In this document: positions 27,730 through 37,123 of the stretch, in pieces
Numbering within the stretch: the first letter of the stretch is position 1
How the letters are laid out: each line of letters opens with the position of its first letter
Assembly: GCF_000092825.1 (NCBI RefSeq)
Contig: NC_014168.1
Span: forward strand, 62,001 to 126,000
Direction of reading: 5' to 3'
From: Segniliparus rotundus DSM 44985
Lineage (GTDB): Bacteria; Actinomycetota; Actinomycetes; Mycobacteriales; Mycobacteriaceae
Length of the DNA stretch: 64,000 nucleotides
The notes under the pieces: generated by a model
What the model saw: only the letters and a program-made list of their open reading frames with translations
What the model was told of the DNA's origin: nothing
The model's database searches: none
Position numbers and translations under genes: made by a program

Positions 27730-27802
27730 GGGGCCATGGCGCAATTGGTAGCGCAGCGCTTTTGCAAGGCGAAGGTTGTCGGTTCGAGTCCGATTGGCTC
27801 CA
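27730..27802 (+). tRNA. alaT: tRNA-Ala (UGC)
   Basis: A 73-base cloverleaf: acceptor GGGGCCA/TGGCTCC (one G-U pair), D arm GCGC/GCGC, anticodon loop TTTGCAA, T arm GTCGG-TTCGAGT-CCGAT. The top pair of the anticodon stem is a G-A mismatch (GCGCT/GGCGA), which is slightly unusual. CCA is not encoded. It pairs with ileT as in mycobacteria. Confidence 0.95.
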
Positions 27803-27895
27803 CACTTCAATCCAGGAGCAGCGCAGGCGTGGGGGCGGGAGCTGTTTTCGGGGCGATTGCTCGATGCGGTGACTATTGCTCGATACAGTGATCAG

Positions 27896-29038
27896 GTGAA
27901 GAGAACCGCTGCTGAGGAGCGCCCGAGCTGGGCGAGCCGTCAGGCTTCGGTGGCGCGGAAGCATTTCTTCGCCGGGGTGGAGCGGCTCAAGCTCACCGCG
28001 CTGCCGATCGTGCAATGCTCTGTTGGCGCAGGTCTCGCTTGGTTCGTGGCGAAGAATATTGTCGGCCACGCCTCGCCGTTCTTCGCCCCTGTTGCCGCTG
28101 TGATCTCGCTCGGGGTTTCTCTCGGCAGCCGGTGGCGGCGCGCGGTGGAGCTGGTGTGCGGCGTGATGCTCGGCATCGTGATCGGTGATCTGTTGGTGCG
28201 CGTCACGGGGCATGGCTGGTGGCAGATCTCCTTTTTCGTGGCGGCCGCGATGGTTTTGGCGACGTTCATCGACAAAGGCTTGATCTTCCCGATGCAGGCG
28301 GCGTCGTCCGCGCTGCTCGTGGTGTTGTTCCCGCCCACAGTGGGCGGGGCGAGCATCGCGGGGCCGGGGAGGCTGGTGGACGCTTTTGTGGGCGGTGTGA
28401 TCGGGATTCTGATCTCTGCTCTTTTGCCCGCGCATCCGTTCCTGCGGGCGCATCAGGCGGCGGCGGCTGTTTTGGCGACAGGGGAGTCGGTGTTGCGCGG
28501 GGTGGCCGAGGGGCTTGCGGCGCGGGACGCGGACCGCATCGAAGAAGTCCTTTCGCTCGCTCGGTCGAGCCAGCCCCAGATCGACACGTTGCAGAATTAT
28601 TTGCGCGCGGGCGATGAGATCGTTCGGATATCCCCCTTGTTCTGGGCTTACCGGGACCGGGTGCATGAGGTGAGCGCGTCGGCCGACCACATCGACCGGA
28701 TCATCCGCGACCTGCGGGTGCTCGCCCGCAGAGCGTGGATTTTGGTGAACAGCGGCGGAAAGACAGGGGCCGGGCTGACGCGCGCCATCGAGTCGACGGC
28801 GGACGCGGTCGCCCAGGTCCGGCTTCTTTGGTTGGCGAAGAAACCGGATCAGGCGCAACGGGAAGAAGTGCTTGCCGCGTTGCAGGAATGCGCCGCGCGG
28901 CTGGACCCGACGATGCTGTCGGGCGTGGCGCTCAGCGCGGAGGTGGTGTTCGCCCAGTTGGAATCCACTATTTTCGATCTTTTCCAGGCGGCGGGTTTCG
29001 ATTCGGCGACTGCGCTTCGTGCGCTGCGCGAGGCCTAA
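27896..29038 (+). CDS. FUSC/aromatic-acid-exporter-like membrane protein
   Basis: About 380 residues from GTG 27896; GTG 27869 is an alternative and neither has a clear ribosome site. Six transmembrane segments (about 28-190) contain PVAAVISLGVSLGSRWRRAVE, the typical start of the FUSC / ArAE family, where Gly and Arg residues sit in the loop after the first helix pair. A long helical cytoplasmic domain follows (about 200-375). Family members export aromatic acids or other anions. Substrate unknown. It starts 94 bases after tRNA-Ala and ends before a promoter-operator region. Confidence 0.75.
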   Translation: MKRTAAEERPSWASRQASVARKHFFAGVERLKLTALPIVQCSVGAGLAWFVAKNIVGHASPFFAPVAAVISLGVSLGSRWRRAVELVCGVMLGIVIGDLLVRVTGHGWWQISFFVAAAMVLATFIDKGLIFPMQAASSALLVVLFPPTVGGASIAGPGRLVDAFVGGVIGILISALLPAHPFLRAHQAAAAVLATGESVLRGVAEGLAARDADRIEEVLSLARSSQPQIDTLQNYLRAGDEIVRISPLFWAYRDRVHEVSASADHIDRIIRDLRVLARRAWILVNSGGKTGAGLTRAIESTADAVAQVRLLWLAKKPDQAQREEVLAALQECAARLDPTMLSGVALSAEVVFAQLESTIFDLFQAAGFDSATALRALREA

Positions 29039-29077
29039 TCGTTATCTTGACGAGGGACTATGGAGGGGCCGGAATGT

Positions 29078-29138
29078 TTGACAGCGAGATTAAGTAAGGG
29101 TACCCTTACTTAAATGGCACAGCGGAATGCGCTATGAT
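29078..29138 (+). promoter_or_regulatory. Promoter and palindromic operator of desA1
   Basis: A perfect 24-bp palindrome occupies 29090-29113 (half-site TTAAGTAAGGGT and its complement). A consensus -35 TTGACA lies at 29078-29083 with a TACCCT -10 at 29101-29106, spaced 17 bases, so the palindrome covers the spacer and -10. A second -10, TATGAT at 29133-29138, is spaced 17 bases from TTAAAT (29110-29115), which the palindrome also touches. A repressor of TetR type would block either promoter. MadR, the TetR regulator of mycobacterial desA genes, is the obvious analogue. Confidence 0.7.
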
Positions 29139-29253
29139 CTCGGTTCGCCGCACCGTAGGGGCTCGCAGTGCCCAAGGTCTTGATACATGCCAATGAGCTG
29201 CGTACCATCGCCCATTGGGAAAGAACGACGCGCAAGGAAGCAGAGACAAGCAC

Positions 29254-30210
29254 ATGGTTCAACGCGAACTTTCCGATAAGGAGCTCCTCCACGAGCTGTA
29301 CGGCGTGGCCGAGGACAACGTCAACCGCCACCTGAAGATGGCCAAAGACTGGAACCCGCACGACTACATCCCGTGGAGCGAGGGCAAGAACTTCAAGATG
29401 CTCGGCGGGGAGGACTGGGAGCTCGGCCAGTCCCAGCTGGACGAGCCCGCCAGGATCGCGATGCTGACGAACCTCGTCACCGAGGACAACCTCCCCGCGT
29501 ACCACCGCGACATCGCCGACGCGTTCTCGCGGGACAGCGCGTGGGGCACCTGGGTCGGCCGGTGGACCGCCGAGGAGAACCGGCACTCCATCGCGATCCG
29601 CGACTACCTGCTCACCACGCGCGCTGTGGACCCGGTCGAGCTGGAGCGCGCCCGCGTCGCGAGCACCGTCTCCGGGTTCAATCCGCCGATGGCGGCGCAA
29701 GACATGTTGCACACCGTCTGCTATGTGACGTTCCAGGAGCTCGCCACCCGCGTCTCGCACCGCAACACCGGCAAGGCCTGCAAGGAGCCGATCGCGGACA
29801 AGCTGCTCCAACGCATCTCCGCGGACGAGAACCTGCACATGATCTTCTACCGGAACTTGGTCGAGCAGGCGCTCAATGTCTCTCCCAACCAGACGATGAA
29901 GGCGATCGCCGACATCTTGACGATGTTCCAGATGCCGGGCGCGGGCATGAAGAACTTCCGCCGCAACGCGGTCATCATCTCCAAGAGCGGCATTTACGAC
30001 CTCAAGCAGCACATGGAAGACGTGGTCATGCCGGTCCTGCGCCACTGGAAGATCTTCGAACGCGACGACTTCTCCGGCTACGGGGAGTGGGAGCGCGACC
30101 GGCTCGCGGAGTTCCTGCGGATGCTCAACGGCAAGGTGCAGCAGATCGAGGAGAGCCAGGCCCGCCGAGCCGAGCGCCTCGCCGCGCGGGACGCGGCCCG
30201 CGCGAGCTGA
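29254..30210 (+). CDS. desA1: Acyl-ACP desaturase, DesA1 type
   Basis: 318 residues from ATG 29254. The ferritin-like di-iron ligands are visible: Glu in LVTEDNLPAYHR, EENRH (E-x-x-H), and DENLH (E-x-x-H) with downstream MIFYR. The stretches DYIPWSEGKNF, GRWTAEENRH, SHRNTGKACKEP and FRRNAVII follow M. tuberculosis DesA1 (Rv0824c) closely and differ from DesA2. It introduces a double bond into acyl-ACP chains feeding mycolic acid synthesis. The genes after it (dus, LCP, phoU) keep the order of Rv0823c-Rv0821c. Confidence 0.93.
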   Translation: MVQRELSDKELLHELYGVAEDNVNRHLKMAKDWNPHDYIPWSEGKNFKMLGGEDWELGQSQLDEPARIAMLTNLVTEDNLPAYHRDIADAFSRDSAWGTWVGRWTAEENRHSIAIRDYLLTTRAVDPVELERARVASTVSGFNPPMAAQDMLHTVCYVTFQELATRVSHRNTGKACKEPIADKLLQRISADENLHMIFYRNLVEQALNVSPNQTMKAIADILTMFQMPGAGMKNFRRNAVIISKSGIYDLKQHMEDVVMPVLRHWKIFERDDFSGYGEWERDRLAEFLRMLNGKVQQIEESQARRAERLAARDAARAS

Positions 30211-30287
30211 CCCTCCCCCGCGGGTTGGGCTGAGCGCTCCCGGTCCTGGAACCGCGTCGTCCCGCCCGGACTGCGTATTCTGAAACA

Positions 30288-31448
30288 ATGACCACAACAT
30301 TCGCCGCGCCCGCGCTGCGCATCGGGCCGTTCGAGCTCGCGTCGCCCGTGGTGCTCGCGCCGATGGCCGGGGTCACCAACCTCGCGTTCCGCACAGTGTG
30401 CCGGGAGCTGGAGACGCGGCTGACCGGCCAGGCCCGAGGCCTGTACGTCAATGAGATGGTCATGGCCCGCTCGCTGGTCAACCGCAACCCCAAAGCGATG
30501 CGGATGATCGAGTTCGGCCCCGAGGAGCGCCCGCGGTCGATGCAGCTCTACACCGTCGATCCCGAGGCGGTGGGGGAGGCGGTGCGGATGATCGTCGCCG
30601 AAGACCTCGCCGACCACGTCGATTTGAATTTCGGCTGCCCTGTTCCGAAAGTCACCCGCAACGGCGGCGGGGCGGCGCTGCCGTACAAGCGCCGGTTGTT
30701 CGCGCGCATCATCGAGGCCGCGGTCAACGGCGCGCAGGGCGCGGTGCCCATCACGGTGAAGTTCCGCGTCGGCATCGACGACGAGCACCACACCTACCTC
30801 GACGCCGGGCGGATCGCGCAGGACAGCGGCGCCGCGTCGGTGGCCTTGCACGCCCGGACGGCGGCGCAGCTCTATTCCGGCACCGCGGACTGGTCGGCCA
30901 TCGCACGGTTGAAAGAGCACGTCACCGAGATTCCGGTGTTGGGCAACGGAGATATTTTCGCCGCCGCGGACGCGAAACGGATGATGGATCAGACGGGGTG
31001 CGACGGTGTGGTCGTCGGGCGTGGCTGCCTGGGGCGGCCGTGGCTCTTCGCGGAACTCGCGGCCGCGCTCTCCGGCGGGGCGATCCCCGCCCCGCCCCCG
31101 CCGAACTTGGGCGAAGTGGCCAGGATCGTGCTGCGGCACGCCCAGCTCTTGGTCCTGCACGCGGGCAGCCACGGGGTCGCGGAGATGCGCAAACATTTCG
31201 CCTGGTACTTGCGGGGCTTCTCCGTGGGGTCGGAGTTGCGCGGCAAGTTCTCGACCGTTGGCTCTCTCGCGGAAATCGAAGACCTGCTCGGCCAGCTGCC
31301 GCAGGAGGAGCCGTTCCCCGAGGAAGCGGAAGGGCCGAGGGGCCGCAAGGGCTCCCCGCAGAAAAAGGTGGCCCTGCCGCAGGGCTGGTTGGACGACCCG
31401 CAGGACTGGGCTGTGCGCCTCGACGACGTCGAGCACTCCGGGGGCTGA
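30288..31448 (+). CDS. dusB: tRNA-dihydrouridine synthase
   Basis: 386 residues, 77 bases after desA1. The TIM-barrel FMN enzyme motifs are present: VVLAPMAGVTNLAFR, LNFGCPVPKVTRNGGGAALP with the catalytic Cys, KFRVGID, ALHARTAAQLYSG and VLGNGDIFAA. The C-terminal helical tRNA-binding domain ends with a Lys/Glu-rich extension. It reduces uridine in the tRNA D loop using NADPH. Equivalent to Rv0823c by content and position. Confidence 0.93.
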   Translation: MTTTFAAPALRIGPFELASPVVLAPMAGVTNLAFRTVCRELETRLTGQARGLYVNEMVMARSLVNRNPKAMRMIEFGPEERPRSMQLYTVDPEAVGEAVRMIVAEDLADHVDLNFGCPVPKVTRNGGGAALPYKRRLFARIIEAAVNGAQGAVPITVKFRVGIDDEHHTYLDAGRIAQDSGAASVALHARTAAQLYSGTADWSAIARLKEHVTEIPVLGNGDIFAAADAKRMMDQTGCDGVVVGRGCLGRPWLFAELAAALSGGAIPAPPPPNLGEVARIVLRHAQLLVLHAGSHGVAEMRKHFAWYLRGFSVGSELRGKFSTVGSLAEIEDLLGQLPQEEPFPEEAEGPRGRKGSPQKKVALPQGWLDDPQDWAVRLDDVEHSGG

Positions 31449-31612
31449 CGCGCGGCGAGCGAAAAAGCGCCTCCTCCTGCGGTTCCTCGCGTTGGCGCCC
31501 AGCGGGGCGTTCGCGCGTTACCGATGTCGCCCGCGCCCAGGTACAATTTCCTCCGAGTCAGTCGTGAGGGCAGCCCAGGCGACCATGCGGATCACGGGAA
31601 GCACACAGCACT

Positions 31613-33367
31613 TTGAGGATTCCAGACCTTTCTGACGAGACGACCCGGCGTCGTCTCGCGGCGAAGGCTGCCCGCGCCAACCGGATCCGAATCCCCGAAC
31701 GGGCAGCCGCTGCGGAGCGGTCGTCCTCTTCCATTCTGCGCCCGCTCAGCGGCAAGGCGGAACTTCCGCCGGTCCCGAGCAAGCCAGCCCGCGCCCGTTG
31801 GGAAGCCGCCTCGCGGCTCGTCGCCCGCGCGGCGGTGGTCCTGCTCGCCGTGTCGAGCCTCGCCGCCACCGGCGCGTTCTGGGGCGTGTCCCGAGGCGCG
31901 CTGGAGGGCAAGGGCGTTTTGGCCCTCCTGCTGAACGATCCGAACATCAAAGACCCAGGCCAACAGCAGGGCGATGAGAACTTCTTGCTCATCGGCGCGG
32001 ACACGCGCGAAGGCGACAACGGCAAGCTCGGAGCCGGGGACGTGAACGATGTGGAGGGCTCCCGCTCGGACACCATTATCCTGGTGAACATCCCCGCGAG
32101 CCGCGCCCGCGTCGTCGCGGTCTCCTTCCCCCGCGATCTGCAGGTCGACCGGCCCGCGTGCGCGAAGTGGAACTCCACCACGAAGCAGTACTCCAAAGAG
32201 ATCCAGCCCGCCGAGACGCACTCGAAGATCAACAGCGCGTACATGTACGGCGGGCCCAGGTGCCTGGTCCAGGTGGTCCAGAAGCTTTCAGGGCTCAAGG
32301 TCAACCATTTCATCGGCGAGGACTTCGAGGGCTTCTCGAAGATGGTGGACGCGGTCGGCGGGGTGCAGGTGTGCTCCACCAAGCCGCTCTACGACGACGA
32401 GCTCGGCACGGTCCTGGCGAAGTCGGGCAGCCAGACCCTGGACGGCGCGCAGGCTTTGCAATACGTCCGGGCCCGCCAGATCGAGGCCGAAGGCACCGGG
32501 GACTACGGCAGGATCAAGCGGCAACAGCGATTCATCTCGTCGCTCTTGCGGAGCATGTTGAGCCAAAAAATCCTTGCCAACCCGACGAAGCTCAACGGCC
32601 TGCTCGAAGCCTTCACCGACCGCGCGGTCATGGACGGGGTGAAGGTGGACGACCTGCTCAAGCTGGCCCAGTCGATGCAGAGCATCCAGACCAACAAGGT
32701 CACCTTCATCACGATCCCGACCACGGGCACCTCGGAAGACGGGATGAACAACGAAGTGCCCAACGACGACGGCGTGCGTGCGATCTTCGACGCGATCATC
32801 TACGACAAGCCGTTGCCGGGCGAGGGCGGCTCGAACACCTCCTCCGCGTCGGTGGTGACTCCGTGGACGGTGGAGACCACTGGCAAACCGGCGACGAAGA
32901 CCACGACGAGCTCCACCCCGCAGCCCGGCCCGCCGCCGGAGACCCAACCGGCCGAGGGCGTCAAAGCGGTCAGCGTGAAAGGATTCACGGTGCAGGTGGT
33001 CGCGCCCACTTCGACCATCCTCTACAAGGTGGCGATGGCGCTGTCCAAGCAAGGGTTCAAGGTCGACATGACGTCGAGCGGGGTGGCTCATTCCGACACG
33101 GTGGCGACCATTGCGCGCTTCTCCCCCGAGAGCCGTGACGCCGCCGCCACCGTGGCCTCCGCGATACCCGGCGCGATCATCGAACTGGGCTCGACCCCGG
33201 ACGCGGACGTCGAGCTGGTGGTCGGGTCGGGCGGCGACGTCCCGACGGTCGTCGAGCCCGCCGCGCCCGGCGCGGGCATTGTCGCGAACGAGGTCAAGGC
33301 GGTCGACGGCGTCGTGCGCCTCCCGGAAAACCTCACGGTGACCAACGGGGCCGACACGACGTGCTGA
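31613..33367 (+). CDS. LytR-CpsA-Psr family phosphotransferase with LytR_C domain
   Basis: 584 residues from TTG 31613; the start is uncertain because no good ATG or ribosome site is in frame. A basic cytoplasmic lead, one transmembrane helix (about 66-90), and then the LCP catalytic domain with FLLIGADTRE, SRSDTIILVNI, SFPRDLQVD and QYVRARQ, whose Arg and Asp residues bind the polyprenyl pyrophosphate. After a Thr/Pro-rich linker (about 400-450) a LytR_C domain (about 455-550) follows. LCP enzymes attach arabinogalactan or other glycopolymers to peptidoglycan. It is the counterpart of Rv0822c. Confidence 0.9.
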   Translation: MRIPDLSDETTRRRLAAKAARANRIRIPERAAAAERSSSSILRPLSGKAELPPVPSKPARARWEAASRLVARAAVVLLAVSSLAATGAFWGVSRGALEGKGVLALLLNDPNIKDPGQQQGDENFLLIGADTREGDNGKLGAGDVNDVEGSRSDTIILVNIPASRARVVAVSFPRDLQVDRPACAKWNSTTKQYSKEIQPAETHSKINSAYMYGGPRCLVQVVQKLSGLKVNHFIGEDFEGFSKMVDAVGGVQVCSTKPLYDDELGTVLAKSGSQTLDGAQALQYVRARQIEAEGTGDYGRIKRQQRFISSLLRSMLSQKILANPTKLNGLLEAFTDRAVMDGVKVDDLLKLAQSMQSIQTNKVTFITIPTTGTSEDGMNNEVPNDDGVRAIFDAIIYDKPLPGEGGSNTSSASVVTPWTVETTGKPATKTTTSSTPQPGPPPETQPAEGVKAVSVKGFTVQVVAPTSTILYKVAMALSKQGFKVDMTSSGVAHSDTVATIARFSPESRDAAATVASAIPGAIIELGSTPDADVELVVGSGGDVPTVVEPAAPGAGIVANEVKAVDGVVRLPENLTVTNGADTTC

Positions 33368-33473
33368 CGCCGCGGCGGCGGCTGGCGTCGCGCGGGCGCT
33401 CCTGGCTGGGAATTCATCACGATTTCATCGGGCTCGCTCTGCCGGCGGGGACCGGGAAGCGTATGGTGGAGTG

Positions 33474-34124
33474 ATGCGGGCGGTATTTCACGAGCAGCTG
33501 AGCGACCTGACTGGTCAGCTGGGTTTGACCTGCGCGTTGACCGGTGAGGCGATGCGTCAGGCCACCCTGGCGCTGCTGTCCGCGGATTTGGTCCTCGCGG
33601 AGACCGCCATCAGCAAGGACGATGAGATCTCGGCCCTTTCCAAAGACAGCGAAGAGCGGGCGTTCGCCCTGATCGCAGCAGGTCCGACCGAAGAGGACCT
33701 GCGGGCGGCCGTCGGCCAGATGCAGGTCGTCGTCGATCTGCGCCGCATGGGCGCCCTCGCCAGGCACGTCGGCAATGTGGCCCGCCGCCGCCACCCGTTG
33801 CACGCGGTGCCGGTCGACGTGCACCGCCAATTCGAGCAGATGGGGGAGATCGCGGTCGCCCTCTCGGCCGCCGCGCGGCAGGCTTTGCTGACGCAGAACC
33901 CGGTCGCCGCTGCGAAATTGCAGGCCGAGGACGACGCGATGGACGCGCTGCACCAGCAGCTTTTCTCCTTGCTCCTCGGTTCGCAATGGCAGCACGGCGT
34001 CGGCCCCGCCGTGGACGTGGCGCTCCTCGGCAGGTATTACGAGCGTTTCGCCGACCACGCGGTGCAGATCGGCAGGCGGGTGCGCTTCGTCGCGACCGGG
34101 GCGACCCTTTCGCAAACAGGCTGA
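33474..34124 (+). CDS. phoU: PhoU-family phosphate signalling regulator (PhoY2-like)
   Basis: 216 residues from ATG 33474 (GTG 33471 also possible). Two three-helix PhoU repeats, each with an E/DxxxD metal-binding style motif: ISKDDEISAL in the first and LQAEDDAMDAL in the second. RRMGALARHVGNVARR and YYERFADHAVQIGRRV are the classic repeat ends. It links PstSCAB activity to the SenX3-RegX3 system in mycobacteria. Corresponds to Rv0821c (phoY2). Confidence 0.93.
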   Translation: MRAVFHEQLSDLTGQLGLTCALTGEAMRQATLALLSADLVLAETAISKDDEISALSKDSEERAFALIAAGPTEEDLRAAVGQMQVVVDLRRMGALARHVGNVARRRHPLHAVPVDVHRQFEQMGEIAVALSAAARQALLTQNPVAAAKLQAEDDAMDALHQQLFSLLLGSQWQHGVGPAVDVALLGRYYERFADHAVQIGRRVRFVATGATLSQTG

Positions 34125-34191
34125 CCTGATTCGAACGCGCTGTTCTGTCTCAGCGGCCCCTGCTGCAGGCGGAGCCACAGGAGGATCTGCC

Positions 34192-36378
34192 ATGATGGTC
34201 GCGATGAGTAGCCCTGTTCCGCCCCCTGTCCCGAAAACCGTCCCGACCACGCGCGCGCATCACGGGGAGGTGGTGACCGACGATCTGGCCTGGCTCGGCG
34301 ACGAGGAAGACCCGGACACAATCGCCTATTTGGAGGCGCAGAACGCGCACACGGAGGCGTTGACGGAGCACCTCGGGCCACTGCGGGAAGCGATTTTCGA
34401 CGAGATCAAATCCCGGACGTTGGAGACGGACATGTCCGTCGCGACCCGGATCGGCGATTGGTGGTATTTCACCCGGACGCAGGCAGGCGAGCAGTACGGG
34501 GCCCATTGCCGCGCCCCGGTCGCCTCCCCGGAGGATTGGACGCCGCCGCAAGTCTCACCAGATGCGGCGCTGCCTGGGGAAATGGTGCTCCTTGACGGGA
34601 ACGAGCGCGCCCAGGGCCACGAGTTCTACTCGCTCGGGGCGTACGAGGTGAGCCACGACGGGCGGCTGCTGGCGTTCTCGGAGGACGTGAAGGGCGACGA
34701 GCGCTACGACCTGCGGGTCAAGGATCTCGCCACCGGCGAGCTGCTTGCCGACGAGCTGACCGGCGTCGCGCCGGGCGCGGTGTGGTCCTTGGACGGGCAC
34801 TACCTCTTTTACCAGCGGGTGGACGAGGCGTGGCGCCCGGATTCGGTGTGGCGGCACCGCCTCGGGGACGACAGCGCGAACGATGTCCGGGTCTACCACG
34901 AGCCGGACGAGCGCTATTGGGTCGGCGTGGGCTCCTCGCGCAGCGAACGCTGGTTGTTCATCGCCTCCTCGTCGAAGGCGACCAGTGAGATGTGGGCGCT
35001 CGACTCCAGCGACCCGACCGGCGCGTTCCAGGTTGTGGCCGAGCGCCGCGAAGGGGTGGAGTACGAGGTGGAGCACGCCGTCGTGGACGGGACGGACGTG
35101 TTTTTGATCCTGCACAACGACGAGGCGGAGAATTTCGCACTCGCGCAGGTCCCCGCATCGGACCCGGCGCGTTGGGGCAGGGAGCACTGGACTTCGGTGC
35201 TGGAGCACGACCCGGCGCTGCGATTGGAGGGGGTGGACGCGTTCGACGGGTATCTCGCGCTTTCCTACCGGCGCGAGGGCCTGCCGAAATTCGCGGTCTG
35301 CGCATACGGCGACAGCGTGCGGCCCGCGGACCAGGCGGCTCCTGCCGAGGCGTTCTCGTTCGGCGAGTTCCACGGCGGACAGTTCCAGGAGCTCGCGTTC
35401 AGCGAGCAGCTTGTCGCGGCAGGCCTCGGCGCGAACCCCGAGTGGGCTTCGCCGAGGCTGCGGTTCGGGCGCAGCTCGTTCACCACGCCCGCGCAGGTGT
35501 ACGACCTCGACGTGCCGACCGGCGAGCGGATTCTGTTGAAGACGCAACCGGTGCTCGGCGATTTCGATCCGAGCCAGTACGAGGCCTACCGGTTGTGGGC
35601 TGTTGCCGATGACGGGGCGCAGGTGCCGATCTCGGTGGTGCGCAAACGCTCCGTCGCCAAACCCGCCCCGACCCTGTTGTACGGGTACGGGGCGTACGAG
35701 TCCAGCATCGACCCCGGATTCTCCGTGGCCCGGCTGTCCTTGCTCGACCGGGGCGTCGTGTTCGCGCTCGCGCATGTGCGCGGCGGGGGGGAACTGGGCC
35801 GCCACTGGTACGAGCAGGGCAGGTTCACCGCGAAGCCGAACACGTTCACCGACTTCATCGCATGCGCGAAAGCGCTCGTCGACCAGGGGGAGACCGCCCC
35901 GGGCCGATTGGTCGCCGAAGGCGGCAGCGCGGGCGGCTGGCTGGTCGGGGCGGCCGCCAACCTCGCGCCGGAGCTTTTCGCGGGCGTCCTCGCGGTGGTG
36001 CCGTTCGTGGACCCGCTCACGACGATCCTCGACCCGAGCCTGCCGCTGACGGTGACCGAATGGGAGGAGTGGGGCAACCCGCTCGAGGACAAAGCCGTGT
36101 ACGACTACATGAAGGCGTACTCGCCGTACGAGAACGTCACGGCCAAGGCGTATCCGAAGATCCTCGCGATCTGCTCGCTCAACGACACCAGGGTGCGGTT
36201 CGCCGAACCGGCGAAATGGGTGGCGCGGCTGCAGCAGGCCACGACGTCCGGCGAGCCGGTGCTGTTGAAGACCGAGATGAACGCCGGGCACGGCGGCCGT
36301 TCGGGGCGTTACGAGCGGTGGAAAGAGGCCGCGTTCGAGCAGGCGTGGATCCTCGACGTCCTCGGCGCGCGGGTATGA
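34192..36378 (+). CDS. ptrB: Oligopeptidase B / protease II (S9A)
   Basis: 728 residues from ATG 34192 with AGGAGG seven bases upstream. An N-terminal beta-propeller (about 70-430) precedes an alpha/beta-hydrolase domain. Catalytic triad: Ser in EGGSAGGWLVG, Asp in CSLNDTRV, His in NAGHGGRSGR. GYGAYE and HVRGGGELGR are conserved surrounding motifs. It cleaves short peptides after basic residues in the cytoplasm. It is intact as one frame, whereas the M. tuberculosis homologue is split in two. Confidence 0.93.
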   Translation: MMVAMSSPVPPPVPKTVPTTRAHHGEVVTDDLAWLGDEEDPDTIAYLEAQNAHTEALTEHLGPLREAIFDEIKSRTLETDMSVATRIGDWWYFTRTQAGEQYGAHCRAPVASPEDWTPPQVSPDAALPGEMVLLDGNERAQGHEFYSLGAYEVSHDGRLLAFSEDVKGDERYDLRVKDLATGELLADELTGVAPGAVWSLDGHYLFYQRVDEAWRPDSVWRHRLGDDSANDVRVYHEPDERYWVGVGSSRSERWLFIASSSKATSEMWALDSSDPTGAFQVVAERREGVEYEVEHAVVDGTDVFLILHNDEAENFALAQVPASDPARWGREHWTSVLEHDPALRLEGVDAFDGYLALSYRREGLPKFAVCAYGDSVRPADQAAPAEAFSFGEFHGGQFQELAFSEQLVAAGLGANPEWASPRLRFGRSSFTTPAQVYDLDVPTGERILLKTQPVLGDFDPSQYEAYRLWAVADDGAQVPISVVRKRSVAKPAPTLLYGYGAYESSIDPGFSVARLSLLDRGVVFALAHVRGGGELGRHWYEQGRFTAKPNTFTDFIACAKALVDQGETAPGRLVAEGGSAGGWLVGAAANLAPELFAGVLAVVPFVDPLTTILDPSLPLTVTEWEEWGNPLEDKAVYDYMKAYSPYENVTAKAYPKILAICSLNDTRVRFAEPAKWVARLQQATTSGEPVLLKTEMNAGHGGRSGRYERWKEAAFEQAWILDVLGARV

Positions 36379-36409
36379 CGCCTGCGGATCAGCAGCTAGA
36401 GTGTGCAGT

Positions 36410-37123
36410 ATGACGACCCAGGACGACGTGTGGCTCGTCATCCCGGTGTACAACGAGGGCTCGGTCATCACAAGGGTGGTGGGCCAGGCGTTGGCGGTCT
36501 TCCCGAACATCGTCTGCGTGGACGACGGGAGCCGGGACGACACCGCCGCGCAGATCGGGCAGACCGGGGCGCACCTCGTGCGGCACCCGGTGAACCTCGG
36601 GCAAGGCGCGGCAATCCAGACCGGAGTCGAATACGCCCGGGCGCAGCCGGGCGCGACGTACTTCGTCACCTTCGACGCGGACGGGCAGCACCGGACCGAG
36701 GACGCGGCGCGCATGGTGGCGCGGCTCCGCGCCGCGGACCGGGGCGAAGGGGAGCCGGTGGACCTCGTGCTCGGCAGCCGTTTTCTGGCCGAAGAGGCCC
36801 GCAAAGGGGTGCCAGTGGTCAAACGCGTCCTGTTGCGCGTGGTCGCGGCGATCAGCCCCGAGGGCCGCAGGCTCAAGCTCACCGACGCGCACAACGGCCT
36901 GCGGGCGTTCAACCGCGTCGTCGCCGAGCGGCTGGACATCCTCCAAAACGGCATGGGCCACGCTTCGGAGTTCGTCAAACTCGCCCTGCATCACCATTGG
37001 CGCGTCGTGGAAGAGCCCGTCGTCATCCTGTACACGGACTATTCCAAGGCCAAGGGCCAATCCTTGCTCAACGGCGTGAACATCCTCGTCGACAACGCGC
37101 TCCGGCCCGCGAGGGGACGCTGA
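36410..37123 (+). CDS. ppgS: Polyprenyl-phospho-sugar synthase, PpgS-like GT2
   Basis: 237 residues, ATG 36410. GT-A fold motifs: VIPVYNEGSVI, VDDGSRDDT, NLGQGAAIQTGVEYA, and FDADGQHR (DxD equivalent). LTDAHNGLRAFN and YTDYSKAKGQSLLNGVN match M. tuberculosis Rv3631 (PpgS) closely. PpgS makes polyprenyl-phospho-N-acetylgalactosamine, the donor that decorates arabinogalactan with galactosamine. The DUF2304 partner gene follows at once, as Rv3632 follows Rv3631. Confidence 0.88.
   Translation: MTTQDDVWLVIPVYNEGSVITRVVGQALAVFPNIVCVDDGSRDDTAAQIGQTGAHLVRHPVNLGQGAAIQTGVEYARAQPGATYFVTFDADGQHRTEDAARMVARLRAADRGEGEPVDLVLGSRFLAEEARKGVPVVKRVLLRVVAAISPEGRRLKLTDAHNGLRAFNRVVAERLDILQNGMGHASEFVKLALHHHWRVVEEPVVILYTDYSKAKGQSLLNGVNILVDNALRPARGR

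Noticed and set aside
29090-29113. Palindrome upstream of desA1 read as an IdeR/DtxR iron box
   Set aside because: The 24-bp even-centred palindrome does not fit the 19-bp TTAGGTTAGGCTAACCTAA consensus, and desaturase control by a TetR factor is the better precedent.
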